Source of the DNA: Acidobacteriota bacterium
GTDB taxonomy: Bacteria > Acidobacteriota > Blastocatellia > RBC074
Length of the DNA stretch: 60,075 nt
Assembly (NCBI GenBank): GCA_018268995.1
Contig: JAFDVL010000032.1
Location: forward strand, 1-60,075
Reading direction: 5' to 3'
Shown here: positions 44,059 through 53,235 of the stretch, piece by piece
Position numbering within the stretch: position 1 is the stretch's first letter
How the letters are laid out: the number at the start of each line of letters is the position of its first letter
Notes under the pieces: model-generated
The model's database searches: none
Seen by the model: only the letters and a program-made list of their open reading frames with translations
What the model was told of the DNA's origin: nothing
Program-made: the position numbers and the translations under genes

Positions 44059-45720
44059 TTAATGGCCCTGTAACCATAGCTCAAGGCTCACCAACAACCA
44101 CAGTTTGACGCCGTACCGTGCCCACGTATCGCCGCGATATTCCAGCCAGTCACGAATCAATTCCTGATTGAGATATGGCCTGATGCGGGCTTGTTTGCTG
44201 AGCAATAACGCTCGCGCCTGTTTGGGCCACAGGTTACGAAACCAATATTGGACGGGAACCATCATGCCGCTTTTCGGGCGTGCGATGATGGCTTCGGGCA
44301 ACACATCCTGCACGGCAGCTTTCAGCACGGCTTTTTCCGTTGCTCCGCTTAATTTGTATTCCGGCGGAATCGTCAGGCTCATTGCGACGACGCGTTGGTC
44401 GAAGAGCGGCGAACGGCCTTCCACTCCACACGCTCGCGTCACGTTGCTGACTTTCGTCAAAATGTGGTCGGCACCTTTGAATTTTGTATTGATGAACATC
44501 AGGCGATTCAAATAGCTTCCCGCGCCAAACAATTCAGACGCAAAAACGGATGACTCATCTTTGACGGCCTGCCACACATCGGGTTTCAGCAGCCGTGGCA
44601 AATCCTGCGAGCATTTCTGGTACGAAGCTAGATAGGCCGAAAGCAGATCGGGCGCGTGTTCGGATTGATAAAGATTGGTGAGCAGCATCGGCTGATTTTT
44701 TGGGCCGCCAAAGCAGGGGTCGCCGCCTTCGCCATTCAGAATGACATTGACTGCCTGTTTGGCTTCACGCCCCAAAATCAGGTTGGGGACAGTCAACGGA
44801 TCGCCTATCGGATCATCCAACAATGCCATCGCTTCAGGATGTAAATCCCACATCTGTTGCGGGGTGATTTCGATGATGTGATGCTCCGTTTGGCAATGTG
44901 CGGCAACCAGCGAGGAAAACTCCAATTCGTTCGGCGTGGCAGAACCGAAGTGAATCGAATAGGTGTGAACCGGATGCGTGTGAAGCTGTTTTGCGAGTGC
45001 GACAACCAGGCTTGAATCAAGCCCCCCGGACAAATAGCATCCCACGGTTTCGTTCTGCGGCAAGGATTCGCTGATGACCTGATCCAGCAATGTCCGCAGT
45101 TGTTGTGCATGCCATTCGAGCGGTGGTTTCGGGTCGGCAAGGCGCTCTTCGATCTGCCAATACAATTGGGTTTCATTTTCGGGTAAACGAACCATCGTGC
45201 CGGGGCGTACTTCGCGAATCCCCTGCCACATTGTTCGTTCGCCTGGCACAAAGGCACAGCACAAATAATCCCGCATTGCTACAAGGTCTAGTGAAGGTGC
45301 GAGTTTCTGTTCCAATGTGCGCAGTCGCGGCGCAATCCAGCGTTGCCTGCCTTCTGTTGAGTAATACAAGGTTCGTGCGCCGACGCGATCACGCACCAAC
45401 CACAAGGAGTTTTGCTGTGTGTCCCACACGACGAAAGCGAACATTCCCTGCAACAACGACAAGCATTTCTCACCTTGTTGCTCCCACAACGCCGCGATAA
45501 TCTGGCAATCCGTCAGCGTGGAAGTTCCCGCGTCCGGCCATAAAACTGTGCGATTGGAAAGCCACACATCCCCCATGACAAAAAAACGCGGGGCCTGATC
45601 TGCTACCGTGAAAAGTGCAGGGGATTCAATCCTGCCCGTGACCGTGTCAAATGCGACGCTCCAATCCGGCAGCGCTGTTGTTGCGGTAGTTGGTGCTGAT
45701 TTTCGGAAAGATGTCCACAT
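44059..45720 (-). CDS. Second asparagine-synthetase homologue without glutaminase cysteine
   Basis: 553 residues starting MWTSFRK. The N-terminal half keeps the glutaminase-like fold (LQGMFAFVVWDTQQNSLWLV, RDRVGARTLYY, then APRLRTLEQ) but lacks Cys2. The ATP-pyrophosphatase half has S231-GGLDSS, LNGEGGDPCFGG and the GVEGRSPLFDQRVV box. Amide or amide-like bond formation on an adenylated acid is expected, with a nucleophile that is not glutamine-derived. It is a paralogue of the gene at 37552. It is on the opposite strand and separated by the zinc-ribbon and TIR genes, so joint action is inferred from gene content. Divergent from the SDR gene. Confidence 0.85.
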   Translation of the reverse strand: MWTSFRKSAPTTATTALPDWSVAFDTVTGRIESPALFTVADQAPRFFVMGDVWLSNRTVLWPDAGTSTLTDCQIIAALWEQQGEKCLSLLQGMFAFVVWDTQQNSLWLVRDRVGARTLYYSTEGRQRWIAPRLRTLEQKLAPSLDLVAMRDYLCCAFVPGERTMWQGIREVRPGTMVRLPENETQLYWQIEERLADPKPPLEWHAQQLRTLLDQVISESLPQNETVGCYLSGGLDSSLVVALAKQLHTHPVHTYSIHFGSATPNELEFSSLVAAHCQTEHHIIEITPQQMWDLHPEAMALLDDPIGDPLTVPNLILGREAKQAVNVILNGEGGDPCFGGPKNQPMLLTNLYQSEHAPDLLSAYLASYQKCSQDLPRLLKPDVWQAVKDESSVFASELFGAGSYLNRLMFINTKFKGADHILTKVSNVTRACGVEGRSPLFDQRVVAMSLTIPPEYKLSGATEKAVLKAAVQDVLPEAIIARPKSGMMVPVQYWFRNLWPKQARALLLSKQARIRPYLNQELIRDWLEYRGDTWARYGVKLWLLVSLELWLQGH

Positions 45721-45804
45721 CGAAATTCGCTGAACCTTGACCTGATGCGAGAAAGTGCGCAGTATAGCAGCCCAACTTTACAACATCACCTATCGGAGGC
45801 AAGC

Positions 45805-46533
45805 ATGGGAAAATTGGCGGGCAAAATTGCGTTAATTACGGGTGCCAGTCGTGGCATTGGCAAAGGCATCGCCGAAGGCTTCGCACGCGAAGGAGCCGCT
45901 TTAGTTTTGGTTGCGCGTGACCTTGACCGTCTGCGTCAAATTGAGGAAGAACAAACGGCTGCGCGTCGCAATGTCGTCGTGGTGCAGGCGGATGTGACAG
46001 ATGAGGCACAGGTGCAGGAAGCCTTTCAGCACACAATGCGGATGTTCGGGCGACTGGATATTTTGGTTAATAACGCGGGCGTCTTTGATGGCGGGCCATT
46101 GGATGAGTTGACACTTGAAGCCTGGGAAAAAGTGATGGCCGTAAATTTGCGCGGCCCGTTTCTTTGCACCCGCGAAGCGATGCGAATTATGAAACCGCAA
46201 CAAGGCGGACGCATCATCAACATCGGTTCCATCTCTGCACAACGCGTCCGCCCGAACTCTGCGGCGTACAGCACCAGCAAGCATGGCATTTGGGGATTAA
46301 CCCAGGTGACGCAGCTTGAAGGCCGTCCCTACGGCATTTCCTGTTGCTGTTTGCATCCCGGCAATGTCGAAGTCGAAACGCTGGCCGATGCACAACGCCG
46401 CAACAATGAACCAAGAATGCGGCCCGAAGAATTGGCCGAAGCTGCGATTACAATGGCGGCCTTGCCTGCACACGTCGCCATGCTGGAAGCCATCGTGATG
46501 CCCGTTGCGCAACCTTACATCGGACGTGGCTAA
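45805..46533 (+). CDS. Short-chain dehydrogenase/reductase
   Basis: 242 residues from the ATG at 45805, chosen for GGAGG 5 nt upstream and because MGKLAGKIALITGASRGIG is the normal SDR start; the frame is open 20 codons earlier. Cofactor motif TGASRGIG (12-19), NNAG in ILVNNAGVF, catalytic Ser142, Tyr155 and Lys159 (YxxxK). Arg16 in the loop, together with RDLDR after strand two, suggests NADP(H). Substrate unknown. It may serve the neighbouring asparagine-synthetase homologue, from which it diverges, or act in general metabolism. Confidence 0.9.
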   Translation: MGKLAGKIALITGASRGIGKGIAEGFAREGAALVLVARDLDRLRQIEEEQTAARRNVVVVQADVTDEAQVQEAFQHTMRMFGRLDILVNNAGVFDGGPLDELTLEAWEKVMAVNLRGPFLCTREAMRIMKPQQGGRIINIGSISAQRVRPNSAAYSTSKHGIWGLTQVTQLEGRPYGISCCCLHPGNVEVETLADAQRRNNEPRMRPEELAEAAITMAALPAHVAMLEAIVMPVAQPYIGRG

Positions 46534-46548
46534 GGCCATCGGCTTAGC
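46529..46548. terminator. Compact terminator over both stop codons
   Basis: GCTAAG (46529-46534) and CTTAGC (46543-46548) pair, followed on the plus strand by TGTTTTT. The hairpin covers the TAA of the SDR gene and the stop of the convergent VWFA gene, which are only 10 bp apart. Confidence 0.55.
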
Positions 46549-47683
46549 TGTTTTTCGGCACGCGATAGGTTTGCCGCGCGCGCACCCGCACATCTTCACC
46601 CATCACCTTGACGCTTAAATGGTGAAACTGTCCCGGCTGCAATGCGTTGGTCGGGTAATAACCAAGTGTGTATTGATGCCCGATGTCTTCGGCAATATCT
46701 TTGAAGGCTGCCGTCAGTTCTTTCATCGAATCGGCATTGAAATAACGTCCGGCGCTGAAATCAGCAAGTTTTCGCAAATCGTTCCGGCTTTCGGTGCCGA
46801 GGAAAATCGAACGATGCCGAACGCCAGTTTCACTGGGGAAGGTTGTTCCGGTTCCCGGCCAGCCACGAACCGCGCGCTGTAAAGGCACGGTTTCGTTATA
46901 AATGATTGGGTAAATCACCACGTCATTTTCCTCAACCAGATTGAATGTTCGCTGTGGTAATCGAACTTCTGTCCCATTGTTGCGCATCATTTCCTCACGA
47001 CTGGGCGCACAGGTGAATGCCTCGCGATCCATGCCATCCGTGAACAGCACAATTGCCTTGCGGCCTTCAATCGGCGCAAGGTTTTGCGTCAGGATTTTAT
47101 GCAGCTGCGTATTCACGCTCGTGTTCACGCGGATGAATTTATTTTTTGAGGATTCCTGAATCGCTGCCCGCAACACCGCGCGATCATTCGTAAATTCACA
47201 GAGCGTTTTGTTGTTGCCATCAAACGTCGTCACCATCACGCGATCATTCGGTCGCAATCCTTCGACGAACTCGGTCGCCGCCCGCAAAATCGCGTCTTTC
47301 GCTTCTTTTTCGCTGTCCGATGTGTCCAGCATCAACACAATGTGAAACGGAACCCAGTCATCTGAGAAATGCGCGATTTCCTGCCGAATGCCATCTTCGT
47401 ACACGACAAAATCTTTCTGCTTCAAAAACGGCACATATCGCCCGGTGCGATCCGTCACCGACACAGGAACAGGGATGAGCGTCGTATTGACCTTGATGAC
47501 ATTTTCGTTTGTGGGTTCCGTGACCGGAGCGGGCAACGGTTTGGTTTCTGGCGCTGGCGCGGGCTTGGTTGCAGTCGGTACAGTTTCACGCTGAACTTTT
47601 CGCCCGGATTGTGGGAACACTCCGATTGAAATCGCTATGATAAGCAGCGTCGAAATGGCGGGATGCACAGTGGAATAACGCAT
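46544..47683 (-). CDS. Secreted VWFA-related protein, acidobacterial type
   Basis: 379 residues from the ATG at 47683, chosen for AAGGAG upstream and for the signal peptide that follows (MRYSTVHPAISTLLIIAISI). A Pro/Ala/Thr linker (30-62) leads to a beta-rich region (VPVSVTDRTGRYVPFLKQKD, FVVYEDGIRQEIAHFSDD) typical of TIGR03436 'VWFA-related Acidobacterial domain' proteins, then a vWA domain with a full MIDAS D120-T-S-D-S124 and later FTDGMDRE. Exported, probably metal-dependent adhesion or protein-binding. Function not known for the family. Downstream of the CHAT/TPR gene on the same strand. Confidence 0.88.
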   Translation of the reverse strand: MRYSTVHPAISTLLIIAISIGVFPQSGRKVQRETVPTATKPAPAPETKPLPAPVTEPTNENVIKVNTTLIPVPVSVTDRTGRYVPFLKQKDFVVYEDGIRQEIAHFSDDWVPFHIVLMLDTSDSEKEAKDAILRAATEFVEGLRPNDRVMVTTFDGNNKTLCEFTNDRAVLRAAIQESSKNKFIRVNTSVNTQLHKILTQNLAPIEGRKAIVLFTDGMDREAFTCAPSREEMMRNNGTEVRLPQRTFNLVEENDVVIYPIIYNETVPLQRAVRGWPGTGTTFPSETGVRHRSIFLGTESRNDLRKLADFSAGRYFNADSMKELTAAFKDIAEDIGHQYTLGYYPTNALQPGQFHHLSVKVMGEDVRVRARQTYRVPKNS

Positions 47684-47822
47684 AGACGGCTCCTTTGGCG
47701 ATGCGCTGTAAAGAGGGAACAACGTTGGTTTGCTTGTTTGTGGATCGGGAAAGGGGAACCGATGCCCGGCATTATATGCATCTCGTTTTGATTTGTGAAT
47801 CGCAATCTCAAGAAAACTCCAA

Positions 47823-50800
47823 TCACTTCCAATTGCCAATCAAAATAAATGGTGCCCAGTAATACGGATGTGCAAAAGGACTCTGGGGATCGGCTTTGAA
47901 TTTGGGCATCCCTGCCGCCGTTTCAGTTTCATGCACGATGGAACGCGTGAGCGAGATGGTCGCCACCGACAATGCGCCGCGCAGCATTTTCCGTTGGGCC
48001 TCGCGCATCGCTTCAGCTTTGCTCAATCCAGTTTCGCGCAGTTGATAAAATTCCTGCATCAATCGCGTTGTGCTGTGGTCGGCAACGGGCCACAAACTGG
48101 CGACGACAGCGCGCGCGCCTTGCCGTTGTGCCAACACGCCGAAGCCTTCGACCTCTTTGCCATTTGCACCGCTGCCTGATGTCGCCGTATTGCACGCTGA
48201 AAGCGTCAACAACTCAACGCCGCTGAAGACATTCGGCAGGGCTTTGATCTGCGCCAGACTCAGCAATTGCCCATCACCGAGCAGCAGCGCCGAATTCGTT
48301 TCGTTGCCGGGCTGAAATTGAAAGTGGCTGGCAATGTGGACAACGTTGTTGCGTTCGCGCAGGCCCGTCAACATTGACTCCTGCGTGAATTGCTCGTCCA
48401 GCTTGATCGTGCCGGGCAACACGCCGGAACTGCTGCCTTCGGCTTTGATAATGCCGCGCATTTCTTCGGCTACACCGGGCAGCGCCGGAACGCCTTCGCC
48501 GTGGGCTTTTGTCACGCCTAAACCAAGCGCCCGCCAGTGTTTGCTTGGTTCCAAATGCAACCGTGCATTGCTCGCGGGCGTAAACACGGCATGACGATAG
48601 CTCTCCACTAAATACTGTTTGCCGTCGTGGAGCGCCGCCATCGGCACATACCTGAGCACGCCGTCCAATGACCACATCAGCAACTCCGCCTTCGCCGCGC
48701 GCAAATCCTTTTCGACAGGGCCGAGCAGCGTTTTGTACAATTCCTGCGCGAGCGGCAATGGATCAAGCGTCGGGTTTTGCAACGCCTGTCGAAACGCCAA
48801 CACTTTGCGATTCAGCTCTGCTGCTTTGATCGGCACCTGATACGCCTTTTGCACATCAGCCGTCGTCAGCACAATGCTGAACGTGTCTTCGCCGACAACG
48901 GTGTACAGCGCGACCGCACCTTGCCCGAGTTCGCGCAAATCTTCCATCAAGCCCTGTGCATCCCGAAGCTGGGAGACTTTGCCCGCGTCTTTGGTCGTCT
49001 TTAATTCGTCATTCAGTTTGTCGAGGAATTTCTGGAAGGCTTGGCCCGCGACGGCGAGATCGCTTTCGATTTGCTTGAGCCGTTGGTTTTCGGCTTCGGT
49101 GCGGGAAGGTTTGTTGAGTAAAGCGGAACGCTCCGCGCCGAGCGCCGCGAGCTTGTCAGCGACTTCGCGGTAGCGTTTGTCGGCGGCTTCTTCTTTCGGC
49201 GTGAGCGTCGCCTTTTCCCCTTTCGGCACATCGTTGGCGCTGCCGCGAATGTACTCGAAATACTCTTCTTCCTTGAGCATCCGCAGAACTTGTTCGGCTT
49301 CAGGCAGGCGGGCTTGGGAGATCAACAGATCGGCGAGTGTGCGGTAGTCGCTCTCTTTTTTGCTGACGTAGTTTTGCTGGGTCTGCCGATCAAAGTTGCG
49401 AATATCCGCACGCACTTCTTGATAGACATTGATGATCTGTTTCCCATAAAAGATAGCCGTGTCAGGCCATCCCATTCCTTTCCAGTCGTGCATCAACTCT
49501 GCTAGGAGTAGCCTTTGGTAATACACGTGCGGAGATGATCGAGCCGTTATGTAAGCTTTTGTGTGATACTGAATTGCCTTGTCGTATTGTTTCAATCCAC
49601 GATAGGCATTGCCAAGATCACGCTCCACATCAATAAACGGGAAAACATCGGACGTATTTGGTCTATTGCTTTGGATATTGAGCGATTGCTGCGCCATTTC
49701 AAGGGCCTGCTCGTAGTTCCCTCGGTCATATTCAAGCTTGCTCATGGTTACGAGAACTGCGCCCTCAGCACTAGGCATTTTTAACTCACGTGTGATTTGT
49801 AGACCATTCCTGAGCGCCTCCATCGCTTGATCGTGTCGCCCCAAAATCCGATAAATTGTCCCCAAATGATTGTACGCGCCAACCTGGAGCCCTTTGTTTT
49901 TTGCTTCGATAGATAGTTTCAGATATTGTTCATAACGTTCTGCCGCTTTTTCGTAATTGCCAAGCACCATATTTAGAGTGCCGAGTTGACGCTGTGCCGT
50001 AGCTTCAGAGGTCTTATCGCCAATTTCTTGTGACGTCTGCAATGCTTGTTGCGCTAGTTCGTTCCACCTGGGATAGCTGGATTGTCTATCTGCTATCTCA
50101 AGAAGCAATCTGACTTCCAATTGCTTATCCCCAATCTCACGGGTGATCAATAACGCCCTTTCGTATTCCTCGGGCAATTCCGCTTTCGTCAGTCTCGCGG
50201 CCTTCATATTCCCTAGATTGCGAAGGGCGATTGCTTCTGCCGCCCGGCTCTTCACTTCGCGCATGATGCGTATGGCCTCTTCCATCAAAGTCATAGCTTT
50301 GGTGTAGTCGTTCAGCGTGTTATAGACACCACTCATCCGGGACAACGTGTAGCCTTCCCAAAACCGTTCGCCTAATTCCGCCCACAGTTGCCGCGCTTGC
50401 TGTACATTTTCCAATCGTTTTTGCGGATTGCTAAGTTTGCTGAATTCCCACCCCAAACGTTCCGCTGTCATTCGCTTTTTGTCAGCGTCGGTCGCCGCAT
50501 CTTTGACTTCCGCTTTCAATTCGTACTGACCTTTGAGTTTGGACACGCCGAAGCTACGGATCGTGAGTTGATATTCGCCGCTGGTCGTCGCAATTTCCGA
50601 CAGCGATTCCGGCATACCAAAGCCGGGCAAATCCACTTCAGCAATTTGTTTGCCGTCTGGCGCAATGAGCGACATTACTACGTCAATGGATTTCTGGAAG
50701 ACATCGAAATGCACGAACTGTCCGGCCTTGAGCGTGATGCGATAGGTGTGCGCTTGCGTGCTGGTGAGTTCGCGTTCGATGAGGGTGTTGGGCGGGAGCG

Positions 50801-51068
50801 GCTGCACATCCTGCGCGTGAGCCGCTGTGCGCAGCGTCAAAAAACACAAGGCGAAAACGCACATCTGGCGGAGCGCGGAGACCTGGGAGCGCACGCGGCT
50901 CGCGTGCTTGGCGTGGGAAGGAATCGCTTTCTTTTCAAGAGTGCCCTGATCGCAGAGGTTTGCCGCGCTTTCACTTCGCAAACTAGCACGCGAGCCGCGT
51001 GCGCTCCCAGGCGCTTCGCGTTTCCTCGCCGTCGTTTGGCAGTGACAGAGATGTTGTTTGAACATCAT
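47823..51068 (-). CDS. CHAT caspase-like protease with PPC-like and TPR domains
   Basis: 1081 residues if translation begins at 51068, where AGGAGG stands 9 nt upstream. An alternative ATG at 50864 opens with MCVFALCFLTLRTAAHAQ, the hydrophobic half of a signal peptide, but has no ribosome site. Between the two lies a palindromic repeat read in frame. Domains: PPC-like beta domain (about 88-190), TPR array (about 190-530), coiled-coil (about 620-700, AADKRYREVADKLAALGAER), then a CHAT domain (about 790-1080) with the His/Cys pair His915 in VHIASHF and Cys959 in LSACNTA. CHAT proteases cleave protein targets after activation. Whether this one is periplasmic depends on the disrupted signal. Confidence 0.85.
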   Translation of the reverse strand: MMFKQHLCHCQTTARKREAPGSARGSRASLRSESAANLCDQGTLEKKAIPSHAKHASRVRSQVSALRQMCVFALCFLTLRTAAHAQDVQPLPPNTLIERELTSTQAHTYRITLKAGQFVHFDVFQKSIDVVMSLIAPDGKQIAEVDLPGFGMPESLSEIATTSGEYQLTIRSFGVSKLKGQYELKAEVKDAATDADKKRMTAERLGWEFSKLSNPQKRLENVQQARQLWAELGERFWEGYTLSRMSGVYNTLNDYTKAMTLMEEAIRIMREVKSRAAEAIALRNLGNMKAARLTKAELPEEYERALLITREIGDKQLEVRLLLEIADRQSSYPRWNELAQQALQTSQEIGDKTSEATAQRQLGTLNMVLGNYEKAAERYEQYLKLSIEAKNKGLQVGAYNHLGTIYRILGRHDQAMEALRNGLQITRELKMPSAEGAVLVTMSKLEYDRGNYEQALEMAQQSLNIQSNRPNTSDVFPFIDVERDLGNAYRGLKQYDKAIQYHTKAYITARSSPHVYYQRLLLAELMHDWKGMGWPDTAIFYGKQIINVYQEVRADIRNFDRQTQQNYVSKKESDYRTLADLLISQARLPEAEQVLRMLKEEEYFEYIRGSANDVPKGEKATLTPKEEAADKRYREVADKLAALGAERSALLNKPSRTEAENQRLKQIESDLAVAGQAFQKFLDKLNDELKTTKDAGKVSQLRDAQGLMEDLRELGQGAVALYTVVGEDTFSIVLTTADVQKAYQVPIKAAELNRKVLAFRQALQNPTLDPLPLAQELYKTLLGPVEKDLRAAKAELLMWSLDGVLRYVPMAALHDGKQYLVESYRHAVFTPASNARLHLEPSKHWRALGLGVTKAHGEGVPALPGVAEEMRGIIKAEGSSSGVLPGTIKLDEQFTQESMLTGLRERNNVVHIASHFQFQPGNETNSALLLGDGQLLSLAQIKALPNVFSGVELLTLSACNTATSGSGANGKEVEGFGVLAQRQGARAVVASLWPVADHSTTRLMQEFYQLRETGLSKAEAMREAQRKMLRGALSVATISLTRSIVHETETAAGMPKFKADPQSPFAHPYYWAPFILIGNWK
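50882..51011. repeat. Palindromic element inside the 5' end of the CHAT gene
   Basis: Arms CCTGGGAGCGCACGCGGCTC... (50882-50908) and its exact 27-bp reverse complement (50985-51011). Flanking GCGAAGCG links it to the family of the 32163-32340 element. It is read in frame and adds about 50 Arg/Ser/Ala-rich residues between the basic start and the hydrophobic core of the signal peptide. Confidence 0.8.
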
Positions 51069-51243
51069 AGATTTTAGCCTCCTACTCAGAAGAGCGGATT
51101 CCCCGCGTGCAACCCCTCACAAAAAATGAAAAAAAAGCTGTGGCCGGAAAACTGTAGTCCTTTTTGCGAGGGAGGGAAAGGTCGTTTGGCGGAAGCGCGG
51201 GCGCGAGAGTATGATTTGCGCCGCTTTATCGCATTCATTTTAT

Positions 51244-51379
51244 TGAACCACGGAGCACAGAGGGCACGGAGATTCTTTCAGACAGGATTGACAAGATTGA
51301 TGACAGGATTGACACGTTCTCTCTTGTAAATCTTGTGATCAATTTTGTTCATCCTGTCTTGCCTTTACTCCGTGGTTCA
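51244..51379. repeat. Repeat element of the 'ACCACGGAG...CAGGATTGACA' type
   Basis: TGAACCACGGAG (51244-51255) is mirrored by CTCCGTGGTTCA (51368-51379); inside are loosely matching GACAGGATTGACAAGATTGA and its mirror ATCTTGTGATCAATTTTG. It forms most of the 334-bp gap before the Gfo/Idh gene. The rest (51069-51243) has no gene that I can support. Confidence 0.55.
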
Positions 51380-51402
51380 CTTTCTCGAAAGGAACCAAAC
51401 AA

Positions 51403-52440
51403 ATGACTGATCTCAACATTGGCATCGTCGGCTTAGGCTGGGTCGCGGGTGCGCATATCGAAACCTTCAAAAACGTCACGGGCGCAAAAGTCACCGCCGT
51501 GTGTTCAGGCCGCAAGCTTGATCCGGCGGAACTGGAGAAGCAGTACGGCATTCCGCTCAAGGTCTACAACGACTACGACCAAATGCTGGCTGACCCTGAC
51601 ATTCACGTGATTGATATTTGTACGCCGCATCCGTATCACCCGTCACAGGCGATCCGCGCTGCCGAGGCGGGCAAACACCTGATTATCGAAAAACCCCTCG
51701 CCCTGAATTACGACGACACGGTGAAGATGCGCAACGCGATTCACAAGGCCGGGGTGCAGGCGTGTGTGTGTTTTGAAGTACGTTTTTCCCAGCATTTCAC
51801 GACCATCAACGCGGTGCTGAAAGAAGGCTTGCTCGGCGAATTGCACTACGGCGAAATTGACTATTATCACGGCATCGGCCCGTGGTACGGGCAATTCGGC
51901 TGGAACATCAAAAAAGACATGGGCGGCAGCAGTTTGCTGACCGCAGGTTGTCACGCGTTGGATGCGTTGCTGATGTGCATGGGCAGCGAAGTCGAAGAAG
52001 TCACCAGTTACAGCAATCGCAGCCGCAGCTCGATTTTTGCGCCCTACGAATACGACACGACCTCCGTGACGATTTTGAAATTTAAAGACGGCAAGCTCGG
52101 CAAAGTCGCTTCGGTGACGGATTGTTTGCAGCCGTATTATTTCCACATTCATCTGGTCGGCAGCGAAGGCAGTTTGCTCGACAACCGCTTTCATTCGCAA
52201 AAGCTGAAAACCAATCGGCACAAATGGAGCCACTTGGAAACCGCGCTCGTGGATTCGGGCGATGTGTCCGATCATCCGTATCAACCGCAATTTCAGGCCT
52301 TCGTGGACGCGGTGAAAGCGGGTGAGAAAATGCCGCTTACAGATTTTGACACGGCGTTTCAATCGCATCGTGTGGTGTATGCGGCAGATCGTTCGGCGGC
52401 AGAAGGGCGGACGATTAAGTTGGCGGAATTGGCGTTGTAA
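51403..52440 (+). CDS. Gfo/Idh/MocA family NAD(P)-dependent oxidoreductase
   Basis: 345 residues. N-terminal Rossmann domain with [12 protein letters not shown] and the EKP box (96-98, IIEKPLAL); C-terminal alpha/beta domain with GCHALDALL, where the histidine is the usual catalytic residue. Oxidises or reduces sugars or related polyols; substrate not known. AAGGAA precedes the ATG. No sugar transport or hydrolase genes are adjacent, so the pathway cannot be given. Cytoplasmic. Confidence 0.93.
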   Translation: MTDLNIGIVGLGWVAGAHIETFKNVTGAKVTAVCSGRKLDPAELEKQYGIPLKVYNDYDQMLADPDIHVIDICTPHPYHPSQAIRAAEAGKHLIIEKPLALNYDDTVKMRNAIHKAGVQACVCFEVRFSQHFTTINAVLKEGLLGELHYGEIDYYHGIGPWYGQFGWNIKKDMGGSSLLTAGCHALDALLMCMGSEVEEVTSYSNRSRSSIFAPYEYDTTSVTILKFKDGKLGKVASVTDCLQPYYFHIHLVGSEGSLLDNRFHSQKLKTNRHKWSHLETALVDSGDVSDHPYQPQFQAFVDAVKAGEKMPLTDFDTAFQSHRVVYAADRSAAEGRTIKLAELAL

Positions 52441-52488
52441 GCATTGGTTAAGGTCTGTTAGAGTTGCAGCGTCGGAGGAGTTGAATTT

Positions 52489-52722
52489 ATGCCACAACAT
52501 GCACGAGTTGAAATAGAAGTGCCTATTGCAGTTGAGCGGCTCAAGTTGCCATCGGGCGTAAATCGGCGTTTGCAGACGCTGTTGGATCGCCAGGATGCAG
52601 GTGAGCAGCTTACTGCTGCGGAACGAAAAGAAGCCGAAGGGTTAGTTGAATTGGCTGAGATGCTGTCGCTGCTTCGGTTGCGGGCGCAGCGTGTGTGGCA
52701 AAACACGCCTCGCACAGCATGA
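52489..52722 (+). CDS. Small protein paired with HNH nuclease gene
   Basis: 77 residues, mostly helical and charged (LKLPSGVNRRLQTLLDRQDA, LTAAERKEAEGLVELAEMLS). A GGAGG site lies upstream. Its TGA overlaps the ATG of the HNH gene (ATGA). This small-protein/HNH pair is common in many bacteria; the small partner might be an antidote or a regulatory subunit, which is inference from gene pairing only. No domain name assigned. Confidence 0.75.
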   Translation: MPQHARVEIEVPIAVERLKLPSGVNRRLQTLLDRQDAGEQLTAAERKEAEGLVELAEMLSLLRLRAQRVWQNTPRTA

Positions 52723-53123
52723 GTCCTGCCTTCTTGCGCAAGCTGGTGATTCGCAGAGCAAAGAATCGCTGCGAATATTGCGGTTTGTCGCAAGCAGGGC
52801 AGGAAGCCACATTTCATATTGACCACATCCTCCCGCTCGCCTCAGGCGGAAAAACAACCGCAGACAATTTGGCCCTCGCTTGTGTTTCCTGCTCGCTGCG
52901 TAAAAGCGCACGTGAGAGGGCGGCTGATCCGCAAACAGGAAAAGAAGTTGCCCTCTTCCATCCACGCCGCGATCAATGGGCCGCGCATTTTCGTTGGGAA
53001 GGCGTTCAATTGCTTGGGCTGACAGCCACAGGTCGAGCAACGATAGCCATATTGGAACTCAATCGAACCCTTATTCTTGCCATCCGCGAAGAAGAAATCA
53101 TTTTAGGAAGACATCCAGCCTAA
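52719..53123 (+). CDS. HNH endonuclease
   Basis: 134 residues from the ATG that overlaps the previous stop; the frame also opens 8 codons earlier inside that gene. HNH signature: Cys18 and Cys21 (CEYC), H33-I-D-H36, Asn50, and Cys55 and Cys58 (CVSC), i.e. a zinc-supported beta-beta-alpha metal nuclease. Cytoplasmic DNA nuclease; role in defence, repair or as a toxin not decidable. Followed by a 10-bp-stem hairpin at 53138. Confidence 0.9.
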   Translation: MSPAFLRKLVIRRAKNRCEYCGLSQAGQEATFHIDHILPLASGGKTTADNLALACVSCSLRKSARERAADPQTGKEVALFHPRRDQWAAHFRWEGVQLLGLTATGRATIAILELNRTLILAIREEEIILGRHPA

Positions 53124-53137
53124 TCCCTTGACAGCTA

Positions 53138-53169
53138 TCGGCTGCGCTTGCATTCTACTGCGCAGCCGA
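53138..53169. terminator. Hairpin after the HNH gene
   Basis: Perfect 10-bp arms TCGGCTGCGC / GCGCAGCCGA with a 12-nt loop, 15 bp after the HNH stop. No T-run follows. TTGACA at 53129 with CATTCT 17 bp later could be a promoter for the sensor kinase. Confidence 0.5.
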
Positions 53170-53235
53170 AGCAATACTAACAACTCTATCTTGACTTGCA
53201 GTGAGTATCTGCAACGCCAGTGCAAGGGGGAAGAG

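Noticed and set aside
51126..51329. 67-codon plus-strand frame beginning MKKKLWPENC
   Set aside because: Runs into the ACCACGGAG repeat element and has no coding character or ribosome site.
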